Source: Rhodosporidiobolus odoratus
Taxonomy: Eukaryota; Basidiomycota; Microbotryomycetes; Sporidiobolales; Sporidiobolaceae
DNA length: 64,000 nucleotides
Assembly: GCA_034387635.1 (NCBI GenBank)
Contig: JAOANU010000010.1
Span: forward strand, 620,001-684,000
Direction: 5' to 3'
The position numbers were made by a program, and so were the translations under genes. Positions 11,512 to 22,922 of this stretch are shown in pieces. Positions within the stretch are counted from its first letter, which is position 1; each line of letters begins with the position of its first letter. The notes below the pieces were generated by a model. The model was not told the origin of the DNA, searched no databases, and saw nothing but the letters and a program-made list of their open reading frames with translations.

Positions 11512-12037
11512 GGGAATAGCTGATTGACCTGGAGACAGTCGGAGTGCTGGAGGTCGAGGCTGGCTGGGGGCCGGGCACTTGGTTCTCGATCGTGACTCTT
11601 GTAGACAGGGCAAGGCATGGTGTGCGCGAGGCAAAAGAGAGTGAGAAAACAGAATGGCCTTCCCAACTCGGTATTCTTGCAGCTTTTGCTCGATGGGACG
11701 GCAAGGTGGCGGACGAGGAACGTATGATTCGCTAGCTTTAGGTATGCATTCAAGCTGTCGACCTGTCCCGTATCCTCTTGGCGAGAAGAGCTCCGCACGA
11801 GCCTCGCCTCCTCTTCGGATGCCGTTTGCAGTCTGGTCGATTTAACGACGCCTTCCGCTCTTGCCTCTATAGTTCCGCTCACAACTCCAGCTTCACCTCT
11901 CAGTTACACGACCCGACCCCAACGCCAAGCGTGGAGGCTCGAGCTTTCCCCCCCCCCCCCCCCCCCCCCCCCAACTACCAGCCGAGCTTGCCAAATATCA
12001 CTTTCTCCCTTTTCCCTACCAAGGCGTCGAACCCAGC
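11512..12037. other. spacer between tandem copies B and C
   Basis: Contains small open frames on both strands without recognisable domains and, near its right end, a 25-nt C homopolymer (11948-11972) about 65 bp before the copy C start codon. No remnant of the missing second half of copy B could be followed convincingly. Confidence 0.4.
11948..11972. repeat. poly-C tract (25 C)
   Basis: Uninterrupted run of 25 cytosines read directly from the sequence, in the presumed promoter/5' UTR of copy C of the orphan family. Its exact length may be affected by sequencing error. Confidence 0.9.
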
Positions 12038-13454
12038 ATGACCCCCGGCAGTACAGTCCATTCACCGCCCTGGGCTCTCTCATGGGCAACCGCCTACGAC
12101 TTCAGCTTTTTTGGCGACGCCGATCGCTCTGTCGCATCCTACTTCTCCGATTTCTCCCGCCCCGGACGAGCCAGCGCTATCAGCAGTACGTCTGCAGAAT
12201 CTACGCCGGGACAAGAGGCGAAGAAGTCCCCAGCCAAAGGGTATGAAGATGACCAGACTGGAGCTGTGGGAGACCAGGGACGAGGCAGGCAAAGGGAGAT
12301 GGACGGAATCTGGACGGGAGTCGGCCGACTGGAAGGAGATGAGCTAGATGAGCAGAGAGAGGGACTCGACGGAGCAGACAAGAGCCCGAAACCCCGCAGC
12401 CGAGCGTCCATTTCTCACCTCCCCGCCAAGACAGACATCAAGCTTTCTTCAGCCAGGTGCCCTCCGAGGTCCTCCCATTTCCCGGCAGCAAGAAAGCTTA
12501 GGATTGCCCCAGTGGTTCCACGGGCCTTTCTTGTGTCAAGCACTCCTGCTACCGCTTCAATCAGTGCTGCCTCTTCTTCCCAATCTTCTTCGCCATCTTC
12601 TTCGACATCGGCTACCCTTCCTACTTTACCTATCTCAGAAAGCGACTTCTTCCCCAACTTAACATCCCTCACCTACGCAGCTTACCGCCCTTACCTCCTC
12701 GAAGAACCTATCGAGATCGACTATTCCCTTTCTTACTACGAGTCCATTCTTGCGTTTCCTCCAGAGCACCATTCCTCCAACTCAGTGGTCTAGTAAACCT
12801 GCACCTCTCAAGCCTGATCTATTTCCTCTTGTCAGCTTCATCACATCTAAGCAACCATGCAAGCAAGCCATCAAGAAAAAGGTCGGAAAACTCGAAACCT
12901 GCTTCAGCTCCTCGCATCTGCACACTCGCCTGCAATTCAGGCTCAGAGCCATGACTGATATTCTGCGATGGGTCTGGGAGGACGAGAACGTGACGCTGGC
13001 GAACATGACCTGGCTAGTGAAAGAGGCACGGCAGGACACTTCGCTGGTGCCCATCCTGATCATCGGTACGACGGGTCCCCGTTTCTCCTTTACCTGAGAC
13101 CAAAGATAACACCTTCTCTGTACAGTCCGTGAGCTCGCCACGACCCTCCGCTTCAGTAACCTCGTGCATTTTTCCTACAAGGAGCTCTGCACGTTTATCG
13201 CCTCAACCCCCTTTTTATCTCTTACCCCCGCTCAAGACCGCGCTCGAACGCTCCTCGAATGGCTCAGCGAAGACTCGAGTCGGTGGCATCTGTTTTTCTG
13301 TCGCCCTGCAGGTTGCCTGCGCTGCTCGGGAACCGGTCAGGAGCTCTGGGAGTGGTGGTTGAAGGGTGCCGAGGATGGTACCCCTCGCAATAAGCTTGCT
13401 CTGGACAACTGGGAGAGGAAGATTATGAGGGAGGAGGACTGGCGGCAGAAGTAG
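12038..13454 (+). pseudogene. tandem orphan family, copy C (one-base frameshift)
   Basis: Third and most complete family member. From the ATG at 12038 it carries the signature LSWATAYDFSFFGDADRSVASYF, shifted by a longer N-terminus, then an acidic/Ser-rich linker, then LTYAAYRPYLLEEPIEIDY. At about 12750 the frame breaks: the reading ...YYESIL continues as RFLQSTIPPTQWS only if one G in CTTGCGTTTCC is ignored. Downstream the second frame stays open (ILRWVWEDENV, LIIV) across an intron at 13066-13125 to VRELATTLRFSNLVHF, LLEWLSEDSSRW, CLRCSGTGQELWEWWLKG and a stop at 13452-13454. The alignment with copy A on both sides of the break argues for a genuine single-nucleotide insertion or a base-calling error, not a false join. 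Function unknown; no known domain recognised. Confidence 0.6.
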
Positions 13455-13646
13455 GTTGGAAAGGCAAAGCAACGCGATGCATTTTCTGGTGTCAGTTTCC
13501 TTGACCTTCTCAAGAAGGCTTTCGAGCTCTGTCGCCCATTTGTATGCGACATGCATAGGGGGTGAACAGCACTGTAGCGTCGTTGCATCGGCCCTCTGCA
13601 TCACCGCAAGCTCGACGTTCCTCCTCATGCCATCCGCTTTCGTGCC

Positions 13647-14607
13647 TCATACCACCCATTCCCACTCATCGAGACGGTATCGCTCTCCGGCTGCGGGCCC
13701 CGGTTTTATGCTCAACTGCGTCCCCTTCCCTTGACACCACTTCTGCATCTTCGTGTGAAGATCGGTTGTGAAGCCCTGGTGCACAACAATGTCGAGCGTT
13801 TCGAGAAGAAGGGGGAAATTATGTATGGCATCGACCACATCAAGCGACCTCTGGATGAGGTGATGCTTGAGAGTCCGAGGCGCAGAGGACAAGTCTGGCA
13901 GGCCGCCGATGTGTTGCTGCGGGAGTCCTAGGTCGGAGAGCAGGGAACGTAGTGTAGTTGCATACTGCGGAAGATCTGCCGAGGCCGACAATGTGAAGCA
14001 GCAGAATGTCGAGGTGGGGAAAGAGAGGCAGGTCATGTATCACAGCAGATCCATCGAGCTGTAGAAAGGTGAAGCGACATCTCGTTGACCCTAAGGGCGT
14101 GCGTCCGCTGGAAGAAAAGGTGTAGACGAGACACTCCTGATATAAGTCTACAGTCAGTATCATGACGAGATACTGGGCTGCGGGAAATGACTCACCGACG
14201 ACCACTTCCGACTCCATCCACGCTGCTTCCCACCTCCACCAGCTAATCCAGAGACCGGTAATGCCTGGAAGCTTAGCCCGGACCGCTAGAGCAAGGTCAC
14301 CGAGGGAGTCTCGCGCCGAGTACTAGTAGGCACCGGTGCTCTTGATGAGGAGCGTACGAGCCGCCTTGACGTTGGAAGAAGCCACTTTTCTCTTGACGAG
14401 CTCTGAGCTTACTTCACGATAGTCGACGTTACAGTTACAGTAGAAGACTTGGGCGAGTCTCTTCTGCGTATACAGTGTCCAGGTACGCTGTACGAGCGCG
14501 AGGTAACGAAGGAGCTTTCGACGTTCGAGGTAGTTGTCCAACGAGATGGGAGGGAGGGCGAGGTCGATGCTGCGGCGCCAGAGTTGGATGGAGAGTTTGT
14601 ATGCCAT
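13647..14607 (-). pseudogene. F-box-like protein, decayed copy in inverted-repeat arm 1
   Basis: Counterpart of the gene at 51225-52196. From the ATG at 14607 it encodes MAYKLSIQLWRRSIDLALPP and RRKLLRYLALVQRTWTLY, resembling a degenerate F-box helix region. Compared with the other copy it has an in-frame TAG where the partner has Trp (AY*YSARD versus AYWYSTRD), a 6-nt duplication giving FYCNCNVDY, and a deletion of about 20 nt after RVNEM that removes the FRSQKVDR region and shifts the frame. The 3' half (LRSLLSDLGLPQQHIGGLPD through DEWEW) is still readable. It is transcribed divergently from the adjacent zinc-finger gene, 116 bp between start codons. I infer loss of function. Confidence 0.65.
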
Positions 14608-15657
14608 CTCCGAGTCTTCATCTACCATCTACGATCACGCGCGAATAGAAGAGAAAAAGAAGGAGAAATAGATGAAAACCAAAGTTGATCATCTCGCTTC
14701 AACGGTTATTGCTTATAGTGGGAATGGAGTCAAACAAAAGACCTAGAAGCCCTTCACCTTCTACCTCAGCGTCGTCTTCTTCTCCACCGGCGTCTCCCAC
14801 CTCGAAATCATTTCGTCCGTCTTCTCCTCCAACGTCAGTTTATTCCCCTCGATCTAAAGTAGTAGAGCTACAAACAAGCTGATATAAATCTATACAGGTC
14901 AATATACATGTGTACCCTACCCCCATCCTGTCACGACACCCCTTCAACGTTCTCTTCCCTCGCCTCACTCGAAGCCCATCATCATTCTTATCATGCCTTT
15001 GTCTGCACTGCGCCTCCTCCGACCGCCGAGTGGGCCACAGGGAAGGGTAAGGGCAAAGTGAGGGAGCATCACTCGGAGGAAGGAGGGCGAAAAGAGCCAA
15101 TTTGCGGTCGAGTTTTTCCCGACGAACGCATCTTGCAGTTGCACTTGACAGAGTGTCACGATGAGCTGGCACAAGCGAGGAATGAGAGAGGGGAGAAGAT
15201 AGTACGTAGTGCGTCTCCTCACTTCTCCGGCTGGCATGACTGATCTCCCGCCTTCCAACGCAGTTTGCCTGTTTTCTCCCCACCTGCTCCCATCTCTCCT
15301 CCACCCCCAAAGGCCGCCGTCTGCACCTCATCGACAAGCACAGCTTCCCCTCTCAGTACTTCTTCGGCGTGACAGTCTGGGGCGTCGAGGATGTGCTGAA
15401 GAAAGGTGGTGGGATGGTAAGAAGGGATTGGAAACCGAGACCAGGTCAGCTAGGGTGGAAAGGGGAAGAGGGCACGAGTCCACCTTCTTCGCCGGAAGAA
15501 GTGCTACAACCGCTGCCTCGACCGGCCACACCGCCGAAACCGCCACCCGATGTGGACGACCTTGCTCTTGCATTTGCCGGGACAAGCATTTCCCTCGTTC
15601 CTCGATCGGTTCGCATGGCTGGGCAGAAGAAGAATAAGATAGAAATCGAGCGGTAGC
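13651..15657 (+). repeat. inverted segmental duplication, arm 1
   Basis: About 2.0 kb that is highly similar, in reverse orientation, to 50177-52191. Similarity starts within the last codons of the F-box-like gene (CCCATTCCCACTCATC) and ends at the stop codon of the zinc-finger gene, so each arm carries exactly one divergent gene pair with its shared promoter. Flanking sequences on both sides differ. No terminal repeats, target-site duplication or transposase were seen at the edges. Confidence 0.9.
14724..15656 (+). CDS. ZNF511-like C2H2 zinc-finger protein, copy 1
   Basis: Predicted 268-residue nuclear/nucleic-acid-binding protein resembling metazoan ZNF511. Three exons: 14724-14833, 14898-15201, 15264-15656 (introns of 64 and 62 nt, donors GTCAGT and GTACGT). 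Exon 1 is a Ser/Pro-rich tail (MESNKRPRSPSPSTS). Exon 2 has a first finger (CTLPPSC...LEAHHHSYH) and a second (CGRVFP...LQLHLTECH) with the ZNF511-like HDELAQARNERGEKI linker. Exon 3 has a third finger (CFLPTCS...RLHLIDKH) followed by SFPSQYFFGVTVWG, matching the family's RLHLYPADFRF-type segment. It ends with a basic QKKNKIEIER. The reading frame is intact. A near-identical intact copy lies at 50178-51110, so which one (or both) is the working gene cannot be told from sequence. Confidence 0.8.
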
Positions 15658-15818
15658 TCCCTTTGTGTACCTGTGCTTCAATCGAGCTGTAGCTTCCAGA
15701 TAAATTCGCCTTTCTGCCGTTTCGAGTCGCTCTTCGCGCCGCTCTCACACACCTCGTGCTACAGTACTCGAATGTCCGGTTCATCCTGTATACACCGATC
15801 CGTAAGATACCAGCTCCC

Positions 15819-18800
15819 TCAGAATTTCCTCCTTGCATTGCTGACAGCCGCCAGGCAAGTCCGCCTGGCTTGCTCAATATCCCTCACCCACTGCACCGCC
15901 AGTCGAGGTGTCTCTGCCTTGACCCTGATCGTTTCTCCTCGATGAGTGACGACGATGTCTGTGTCGTGACGAGGGTGGTCCCGAACTGAGCACTCTTCGA
16001 GGGGGATGGGCTGCCAATAGAAAGACCCGGACACAGAAACAGGTGAGTTAGCTCTATGAGAGTGAAGGAGAGGGGAAGGGATTCTAACGCACGTAACGGT
16101 AGACGATTTCGCCCGAGCTCTGTTGCTGAGACTCGGTGAAGATGAGCAGATCGTTGAAGAGGTAGACGTTGAGTTTTCGCCCGCTTCGAGCCTTCTCGAC
16201 TTTGCCTTCTCGGAGGATATGCCGCTTGCCGAGCAGTCGAGTCGGTGCGGTCAAATTCAGGTGCTGCTTGGGCCAAAATATCAGCGCTCTGGGAGAGGTC
16301 GCGAGGGGAAACATAGCATGAACGCACCCCGCTTGACATGCCCGGCAACTCGATGTTCTCGCTCAACCAACCAAGCTTCTCTTCATTCTCATGCGATCTG
16401 ACTGCCTCGTTCACGTCATTGAGGGTAGCTTCGGCGATCTGTAGAGCACGAGTAAGAGCTGCGTAGTCGGGATGGTCGGGGTTGGTGTATTGGAGGATCT
16501 GCAGAGGCACAGATCAGCCCGAAAAAGTGAGGGTGGACTCGAGAGTTACGAACGTGATTGATAAGCAGAGGGTAGCGGGCGAGTCGCTGGGTTGGCTCGA
16601 GGAGGAAGTGCTCTAGCTCGAGGTTCTTGACTCGCAAGCCCTGCACACGGAAGAAAAGAATGAAGTCAGCGGACTTTTCGAGGTTGCGGAAGCACAAGCT
16701 GACATACATCTAATAGCTTCCTCAGCGATCTATCGGAGACCTTCAGATCCGCCAGCGTTCTTGCCGCGTTGGACTGATTGCAGCAGTATCCTCGGTAGTT
16801 CGCGCCGAGACCTTTCATGTTCGGTTTGAGGACGTCGCCAATCTCGTTGATATACAGTCGAGATTCTCGTTGGCGTTCTTCGAGAGAGGAGAGGAAGACC
16901 TGCGCCGACGATGAGGGTTCAGCTGATGCAAAGATGAACTAATATTTGAGAAGCTTACCGTGTTGAAGAGGAGGATATCATCCAGGTTTGCGAAAATTAC
17001 GCGCAATGCCTTCTCAGGAAGAACGGGTTGCAGGGCATTGAAGAAGACCTGGAAGACGTCACAGACAGTCACTCAGCGCATATGCTCACGGATCGCGAGG
17101 GGAAGGCGGACCTCGATAACCAGCTGCAAACTCTGTACGTAGCTTTGCTCAGTCGCAATGAGCTCATAGACGCTCTCCTGCCTCTTTCGCTCCGAGTCAG
17201 GCAGGTTCTCAAGTGCTGATGGTTCGATAAGGGACGCCCAAGACTGCCGAGTACGCACGTAGTCGTCAGTATAGACCCTCGTATCGAGGAGAGATAGACC
17301 GAGACGCACCGAGCCAATGATCCCACTCGCCCTGCTAGTCCCCGCGTCGAATCCGACACTTTCACGGCTTCCTCCACCACCACCGCCGACGAGCGGCGAG
17401 CTTATTACCGGCCTGATTTTGTCAGCACTCAAAGTACTGGACCTCCCTCGCCCGACCCTTGATAGAAGACTCGTGGCCGTAGTCGACCAGGAGTCTTTTA
17501 TGCCAGAAGTGGTGGAGGGTGTAGTAGAGAGAGCGGGGGAGGTGGGTGGAGAGGTTGATGTGGGTAAGAAGTCAGAGGAAGCAGTAGGAGGGGGAGCAAG
17601 GGCGACGCTGCTATCTGACGGTTGAAGTGAGACGGTAGCAGCGGCTTGTTCGCACATGGCTCGTTGATACAGCTGCGAGGGTTCATTCTCATCAGCGTGT
17701 GTATTCAGGGGGCAGACAGAAAAGGAAAAAGGTAACGCACATCGTAAGCATCTTCCATCCTCTCTTCCCTATCCTCCTCCTCCTCCTCCTCTTCTACCAT
17801 CTCCTCCCTTTCCTCCTCTCTCTTCGTCTCATTACCCAGACCCAGCGGTACCACCTGACTCCCCGGCCTGGTCATCGGTCTCGCAGGCGGCGGTCGTCGA
17901 TGCCTCTTCTTCGCCTTTACAGGTGAAGCTTCGGGTTCTTCCTTGACGAGCAGACCGGCTGCTTCGAGGACTCGGAGACGTTCGGCTTCGCGGGCGGTAG
18001 AGGAGAGGTCGTCGTCGTCTGATGAGGAGGAATCGTCGGAATCGGCGTCGTTATCGCCGGCATCGGAGAGGGAGGGGATCTCAGTAGGAGGCATAGGCGG
18101 GAGAGGGGCAGCAGGCGACGGCGGCGTGGGCGCTGACTCAGAGACGAGAGTAGTGGCAGCCTCATTGTTTCGGCCTGCAGAGACGCAGCGGAACGGGCAA
18201 GAAAGAACACGGGAAGACAGAAGACAGATTTCAGTTTCGGTTGTTTATGTGATCTTGTACGTATTGCGAGGGAGAGAACGATTCAAGGGACAAGATAAAG
18301 GATGAAGGGAGGAAAAGGGAGAGGTTGACGCAGCGCTTCCACAAAGCCTCCATCTTTACTTCCTCCCGTCACCGATTCCCACAGTGATGCACCACAGACC
18401 AGGAAGTCCAGAGAGAGGCCCGAGGAGGAAACATTTACTGACCCCCTAGCTCGACATAACTCGCCGGCACCAACCCGATTACCCCGTCCTTCTCAGCCTT
18501 CCACCAGCTTTCATCCGAAGTCGAGTCGACGATGGCGAGGGTTTCATCCTCGTCAAGCGAGTGCTCGTCGGCATTGGCGGCCGTATAGGCGTAAAGCGCT
18601 TTGGCGGGTTCAGCTGACGCATGGGATGAGCGTTAGCTTAACGTCTCACGACTATCCGAGATGCAAGCACGAACCCTTAATCTCCTCGACATAGCCTCTT
18701 GGAATCCACCCAAGCTTGGAGCCTTCAAGCTCAGTAGAGCCGTACCACCATTCACCGTCATGCTCTTTGCTCGGGTGGGCCAGAATGACCCGGTTCTCCT

Positions 18801-21800
18801 CGAACGCGAGATCTTCAGGACGCTGCGCCTCGTAGGTAAAGAGAGATCGGACGCGGATGGCTGCATACCGAGAGAAGGTCAGCGCCCAGCAGAGCCAAAA
18901 GGTGATCAGAAGAGGTGGAACGCACTCTTGGACAAATCGACCGCTTCCAACGGATCCTCGGCCACGATCGCGGGCAAAGTCTCCACCGTCGCCGCCGAGG
19001 TCTGCTCCTCCTCGGGCTCAACCTTGACATAGCCATCAGACTCGGTTTCGCTCTCAGCCTGAATAGGCTGTTGCTGGGGAGCAGGCGGCGGCGAAGGCGC
19101 CCTGGGAGGAGAAGGTACCCTCGGAGGCGAAGGCGGCGGAACGTAAGTCTGCACCGGCGCACTCGCATCTCCGATCACCGCCCCAGCACCCTTGACCGTA
19201 CTCCTGTCGACAGTAGTGGCCTTCTTCAACCGCAAGCCTCCTTGAATCTGACCGAGCAGTGCACCACGGCCGGCTGAGGGGTCACCACCACCTCCGAGGT
19301 TGAGCACTGCTGCGGGAGCTTTGGGCGCGGCAGGGGCGGCGGGCGGAGGAGGGGGAGGGGGAGGGGGAGGCGCACCCGGTGCGGCAAAGGGAGCGGGCGT
19401 AGTGCCACCCGAGCGGGTAGGAGGCGTAGCCGGACGAGAGGACGAGCCCATTCCGAGGCCCGAGAAGAGGTTCTGAGCGAGTGCGGCTTGGCGAGCTCGA
19501 GCGGAGCCGAGGGCAGGCGCATCGTCGTCACTGTCGGACTCGTCGATGTCCTTCTCGAGACCACCGGGGGCGTCCCAGTCATCGTCGTCCGAGGGAGGGG
19601 GGCGATAGGCGGACTTGGCAACGGGAGGGGCGGCGGGGGGCGCAGGCGGTGCGGGCGGAGGAGGAGGGGCGGCAGGAGCGGACGATGCGAAGAAGGGGTT
19701 GGGTTTCACACCGGATCCGGCTGAGGGCGAAGGCTGAGCGGCTGGCGAGGTAGCGCCTTGCAAGCGATGAAAGGGGTTCGTGGAAGGACTTTTGGCAGCC
19801 GGCGAAGAAGCAGGCTGGGATGCGGGAGGAACCGCGAGGGACGGCGGCGTCGGGGCGGGCGGAGCGGCGGCTGGTGAGACAGCTGCGGGAGGAGTCGCTT
19901 TCGGCGCCGAAGGTCCCCAGTCATCTTCGTCGTCCTTCTTGGGGGTTGGCTTGGGCGCAGCAGGAGCGGCAGGAATAATCCTCGACCTGGGCGGAGGAGG
20001 AGCGGCCTTCCTTCCAACCGGAGTGGGTGGAGCCGGTTTCTTAGCCGAAAACGCCGCCTTCGACCTCGCAAAGTTTTCCTCCGCCTCCTTAGCCTCACGT
20101 TCCATCTCCTCAATGCGACGCATCCTCTCCTCCCTCTCCTGCTTGAGACGGACCTCCCTCTCCCGCAAAGCCCTCTCTTCCGCATCAAGCTGATCCTCCG
20201 CAGCCTCAACCGCCTGCCTCGCCTCCGCACCCCCAATCCCAGGTTGAGCCGCCTTCTCAGCCTCTTCAATCTCCTTCCTAACCTCCTCAACAACCTCTTC
20301 CTCCCTCTGCGTCTCTTTCAACGCTTCTTCAATCTGAATTCCCCTCCCCCTCTCCCTCTCCAACTTGGCCTGCCTTTCTAACTCCTTAGCCTTTAGTAAC
20401 TCATCCTGTTCCCTAGCCTTCCTCGCCGCTTCAGCCTTCTCGGCCTCGAGCCGATCCTGTACCGACGTATCCGGCGCAGCGCTGGGAGCCGCCACTCCAA
20501 GCGCACGTAGCCGGTCTTGAATGCGACGTTGAGCTTCGGCGCGGATAAAGGCTTGACGGTCGGCCGGGGTCATTGATTTCGTATCGGCGGCGGGAGGGTT
20601 CGCGGCGGGAACAGCGGGAGGGGGTGGAGCCTCGGCTTTGGGTTGAGCTGCCGGAGGCGGGGGAGGGGGAGGGGTGCGTGAACGAGGAGGAGAAGAGCGA
20701 CGGGAAGGCGAAGGGGCGTAGCGGGAGCGGTCGCGCTCAGAGTACGTGCCCCGGTTATAACCCCTTTCCGGGGAAGGTTCGTCACGTTGGCGGTAGCGGT
20801 CATCGTCGCGCGCGTTGGAGGAGCGACGGTAGTCGTCCTCTTCGTACCTCGACGAGTAAGACCGATCGCGGTCGCGGTCGGAGTACCTGCCGTACGACCC
20901 AGCATTCCTGTCATCCCTCTCGATCGCATACTTCCTCTCCTCGACCCTCTTCTCCCTCTCCTTCCCCTCCAATCTCTTCTCAAGCCTCGGCAAATCCTCA
21001 TGCTCAAGCCTCAACAATTCCCTCTCCAACAACCTCCTCTCTTCATCCTTCGCCGCAGTCCTCCTCCCACTCCGTCGGTTATCATCCAGATCGTCCTGAA
21101 CCCTCTGAATCTTTCGGTTCAAGCGACGAAGTTCTTCTTTGAGGTCCTCCTCTTCATCGTCTTCCTCCCGACTACGATCAACCCCCCGCTGAGCCTCCTT
21201 GAGCCGACGCTTGACATCGTCCAACTCGTTCGAGGGCGAATCCGTCCTCGAAGAACGTACATCATCTCGGTTAAGATGCCGACTCGAGCTCTTGTAAGCC
21301 CCCGCAGCAGCGCTATCGTCGTTGCGGAAGACCGTCGCGTCTTTGCGCGTTCCTGCCCCAGACGGGTTCGCGTCGTGCAGAGACCGGAGTTTGGCGCGGC
21401 TTTGATCAGCGTCCGAGGTCGCACGGCGGTTCGTATCGTTCTTCAAGAGGGAGGTGAGGAAGTTGGCGCTGTCTTCGAGGTCTCGGGCGGAGGGAGGGGC
21501 CATCTCAGGAGGGAGAGTCGAGGGGATGGGGTTGCCGTTGAGGCCTGGCCAAGGCCAGAGTATGTGAGAGTTGTTCGAGAGGTGATCAAGAGGAAGCAGA
21601 ACTCACGACGGTAGATGAGCCCCATCGCGACGTGGAACTCGTCAATGTTGAGCTTTCCACGGTCAGCGACATCGGCGAGGTTCCTATCCAGAACAACGTT
21701 ACGGTCAGCATGGCTTTCGGAAGCAGGAGACGTGGCGTGAGAAAAAGAAAGCAGGACGTACCAGATAGCCATCAACTCACTTTCGCTAACCCCACTCTGC

Positions 21801-22663
21801 CCAAACACCTCCTTTGCCATACTGCCCGGCAAAAACCCACTCGAACTCTGATCCCAAGCCCTAAAGATTTGGTCGTAGCGTTTCTTCTCCTCCGGCGTCA
21901 ACTGCCACGGAATCTTGACCTGACTGTGACCCGTCTGAGCCTGGTTCGATTGAGCAAACTGCTGTTGCAGACTCGGACCTTGTTGTTGAGGTTGTTGGAA
22001 ATGCAGCTGCTGAGAAGGAGGGGCGGAGAACCCCGTAGGTTGGGGCATGAGGGGTGCAGTTCCCGGTGCGGGCATGAACGTCTGAAGGAACTGGGATTGG
22101 ACCCCAGCGCCCAGTCCGGATGAGTTGAACCCGGTGGCTTGAGGTCGAAGCGGTTGAGGGGCCATACCCATTGCTCCGCCCATTGCGCCCATTCCGGGAC
22201 CGCCGCTGTAGGAGGGGTTGAAGCCGGTTTGCATGGGCATCTGAGATTGAGGGATTGGAGGGGCGTAGCCGGTGGGTTGAGGTTGCATGGGCATTTGAGG
22301 GCGGTAGCCAGTGGGTTGGGGTTGCTGTGGTTCATTGTATGGTGATATCGGGGTGAAGAGGGAGGAAGATGAGGCAGGAGAGAAGGACGAAGCGGGATCA
22401 GCGATTTCGCTCCTTGAAGGGACGGGACGAGAAGGAGACGCACGAGCATACCACCCTGAGGCTGGAATCCGGTCCGTTGTTGCTATCCATGGTGAACAGA
22501 ACGAGATGATGAGTAAAATGGAGGAAGGTGTGACGCGGTGGGGGAAAGGGGGACAACTGACTTGGAGTGGTTGCTGTTGAGGAATGTAACCAGTGGGTTG
22601 ACCATACTGCTGTGGAGCAGACTGACCATACCCACCCTGATAGGGTTGATTCATCCAACTCAT
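15819..22663 (-). CDS. CIN1: intersectin-like endocytic scaffold and Rho-family GEF (Cin1/Pan1-type)
   Basis: Large multidomain scaffold linking endocytic coat, actin nucleation and Cdc42/Rho activation, like Cryptococcus Cin1. From the start at 22663 ([13 protein letters not shown]): N-terminal Q/P-rich region with at least seven PTGY/TGF-type repeats; one EH domain ([20 protein letters not shown], then [18 protein letters not shown] after an intron); a long charged coiled coil ([19 protein letters not shown]; later LEREREGREIQ-like helices); poly-Pro tracts; a WH2 actin-binding motif ([15 protein letters not shown]); two SH3 domains ([19 protein letters not shown]...EWWYGS...[10 protein letters not shown] at 18860-18660, and [19 protein letters not shown]...[20 protein letters not shown] at 18610-18440); an acidic linker; a DH domain ([35 protein letters not shown]); and a PH domain ([33 protein letters not shown]). 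It ends NARRKF. More than ten introns. I saw only one EH domain. Confidence 0.88.
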
Positions 22664-22922
22664 GGTTGTACAATGTTGGAGGATCAACAAGTCAGCCAGC
22701 GGGCCGAGAGTGAATGAACGGCGTCGAATAACGTTTGATTACCTTTGCTCAACCCTATTCGGCCATGACAAACATTTCATCCGCTTTCGTTCGCATTATT
22801 GCTCTGTCATTGTACCCAAGCCTCTGATCAAGTACACTGAACCAAAGCCCGACAAGCAAGATGCACGAGTCGAACAAAAGAAAGAACCGAATTGCACTTT
22901 TCACCTCTTGACACCCTAAACC

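Noticed and set aside
13640..15670. The inverted duplication as a transposon or DNA-element pair
   Set aside because: No terminal inverted repeats, target-site duplications, transposase or reverse transcriptase; both genes are ordinary intron-containing host-type genes.
15819..18094. A separate RhoGEF gene starting at MPPTEIPSL or MCEQAAATV
   Set aside because: Upstream exons with SH3 domains join in phase to these segments, and the same domain order occurs in intersectin/Cin1 proteins, so one gene is simpler.
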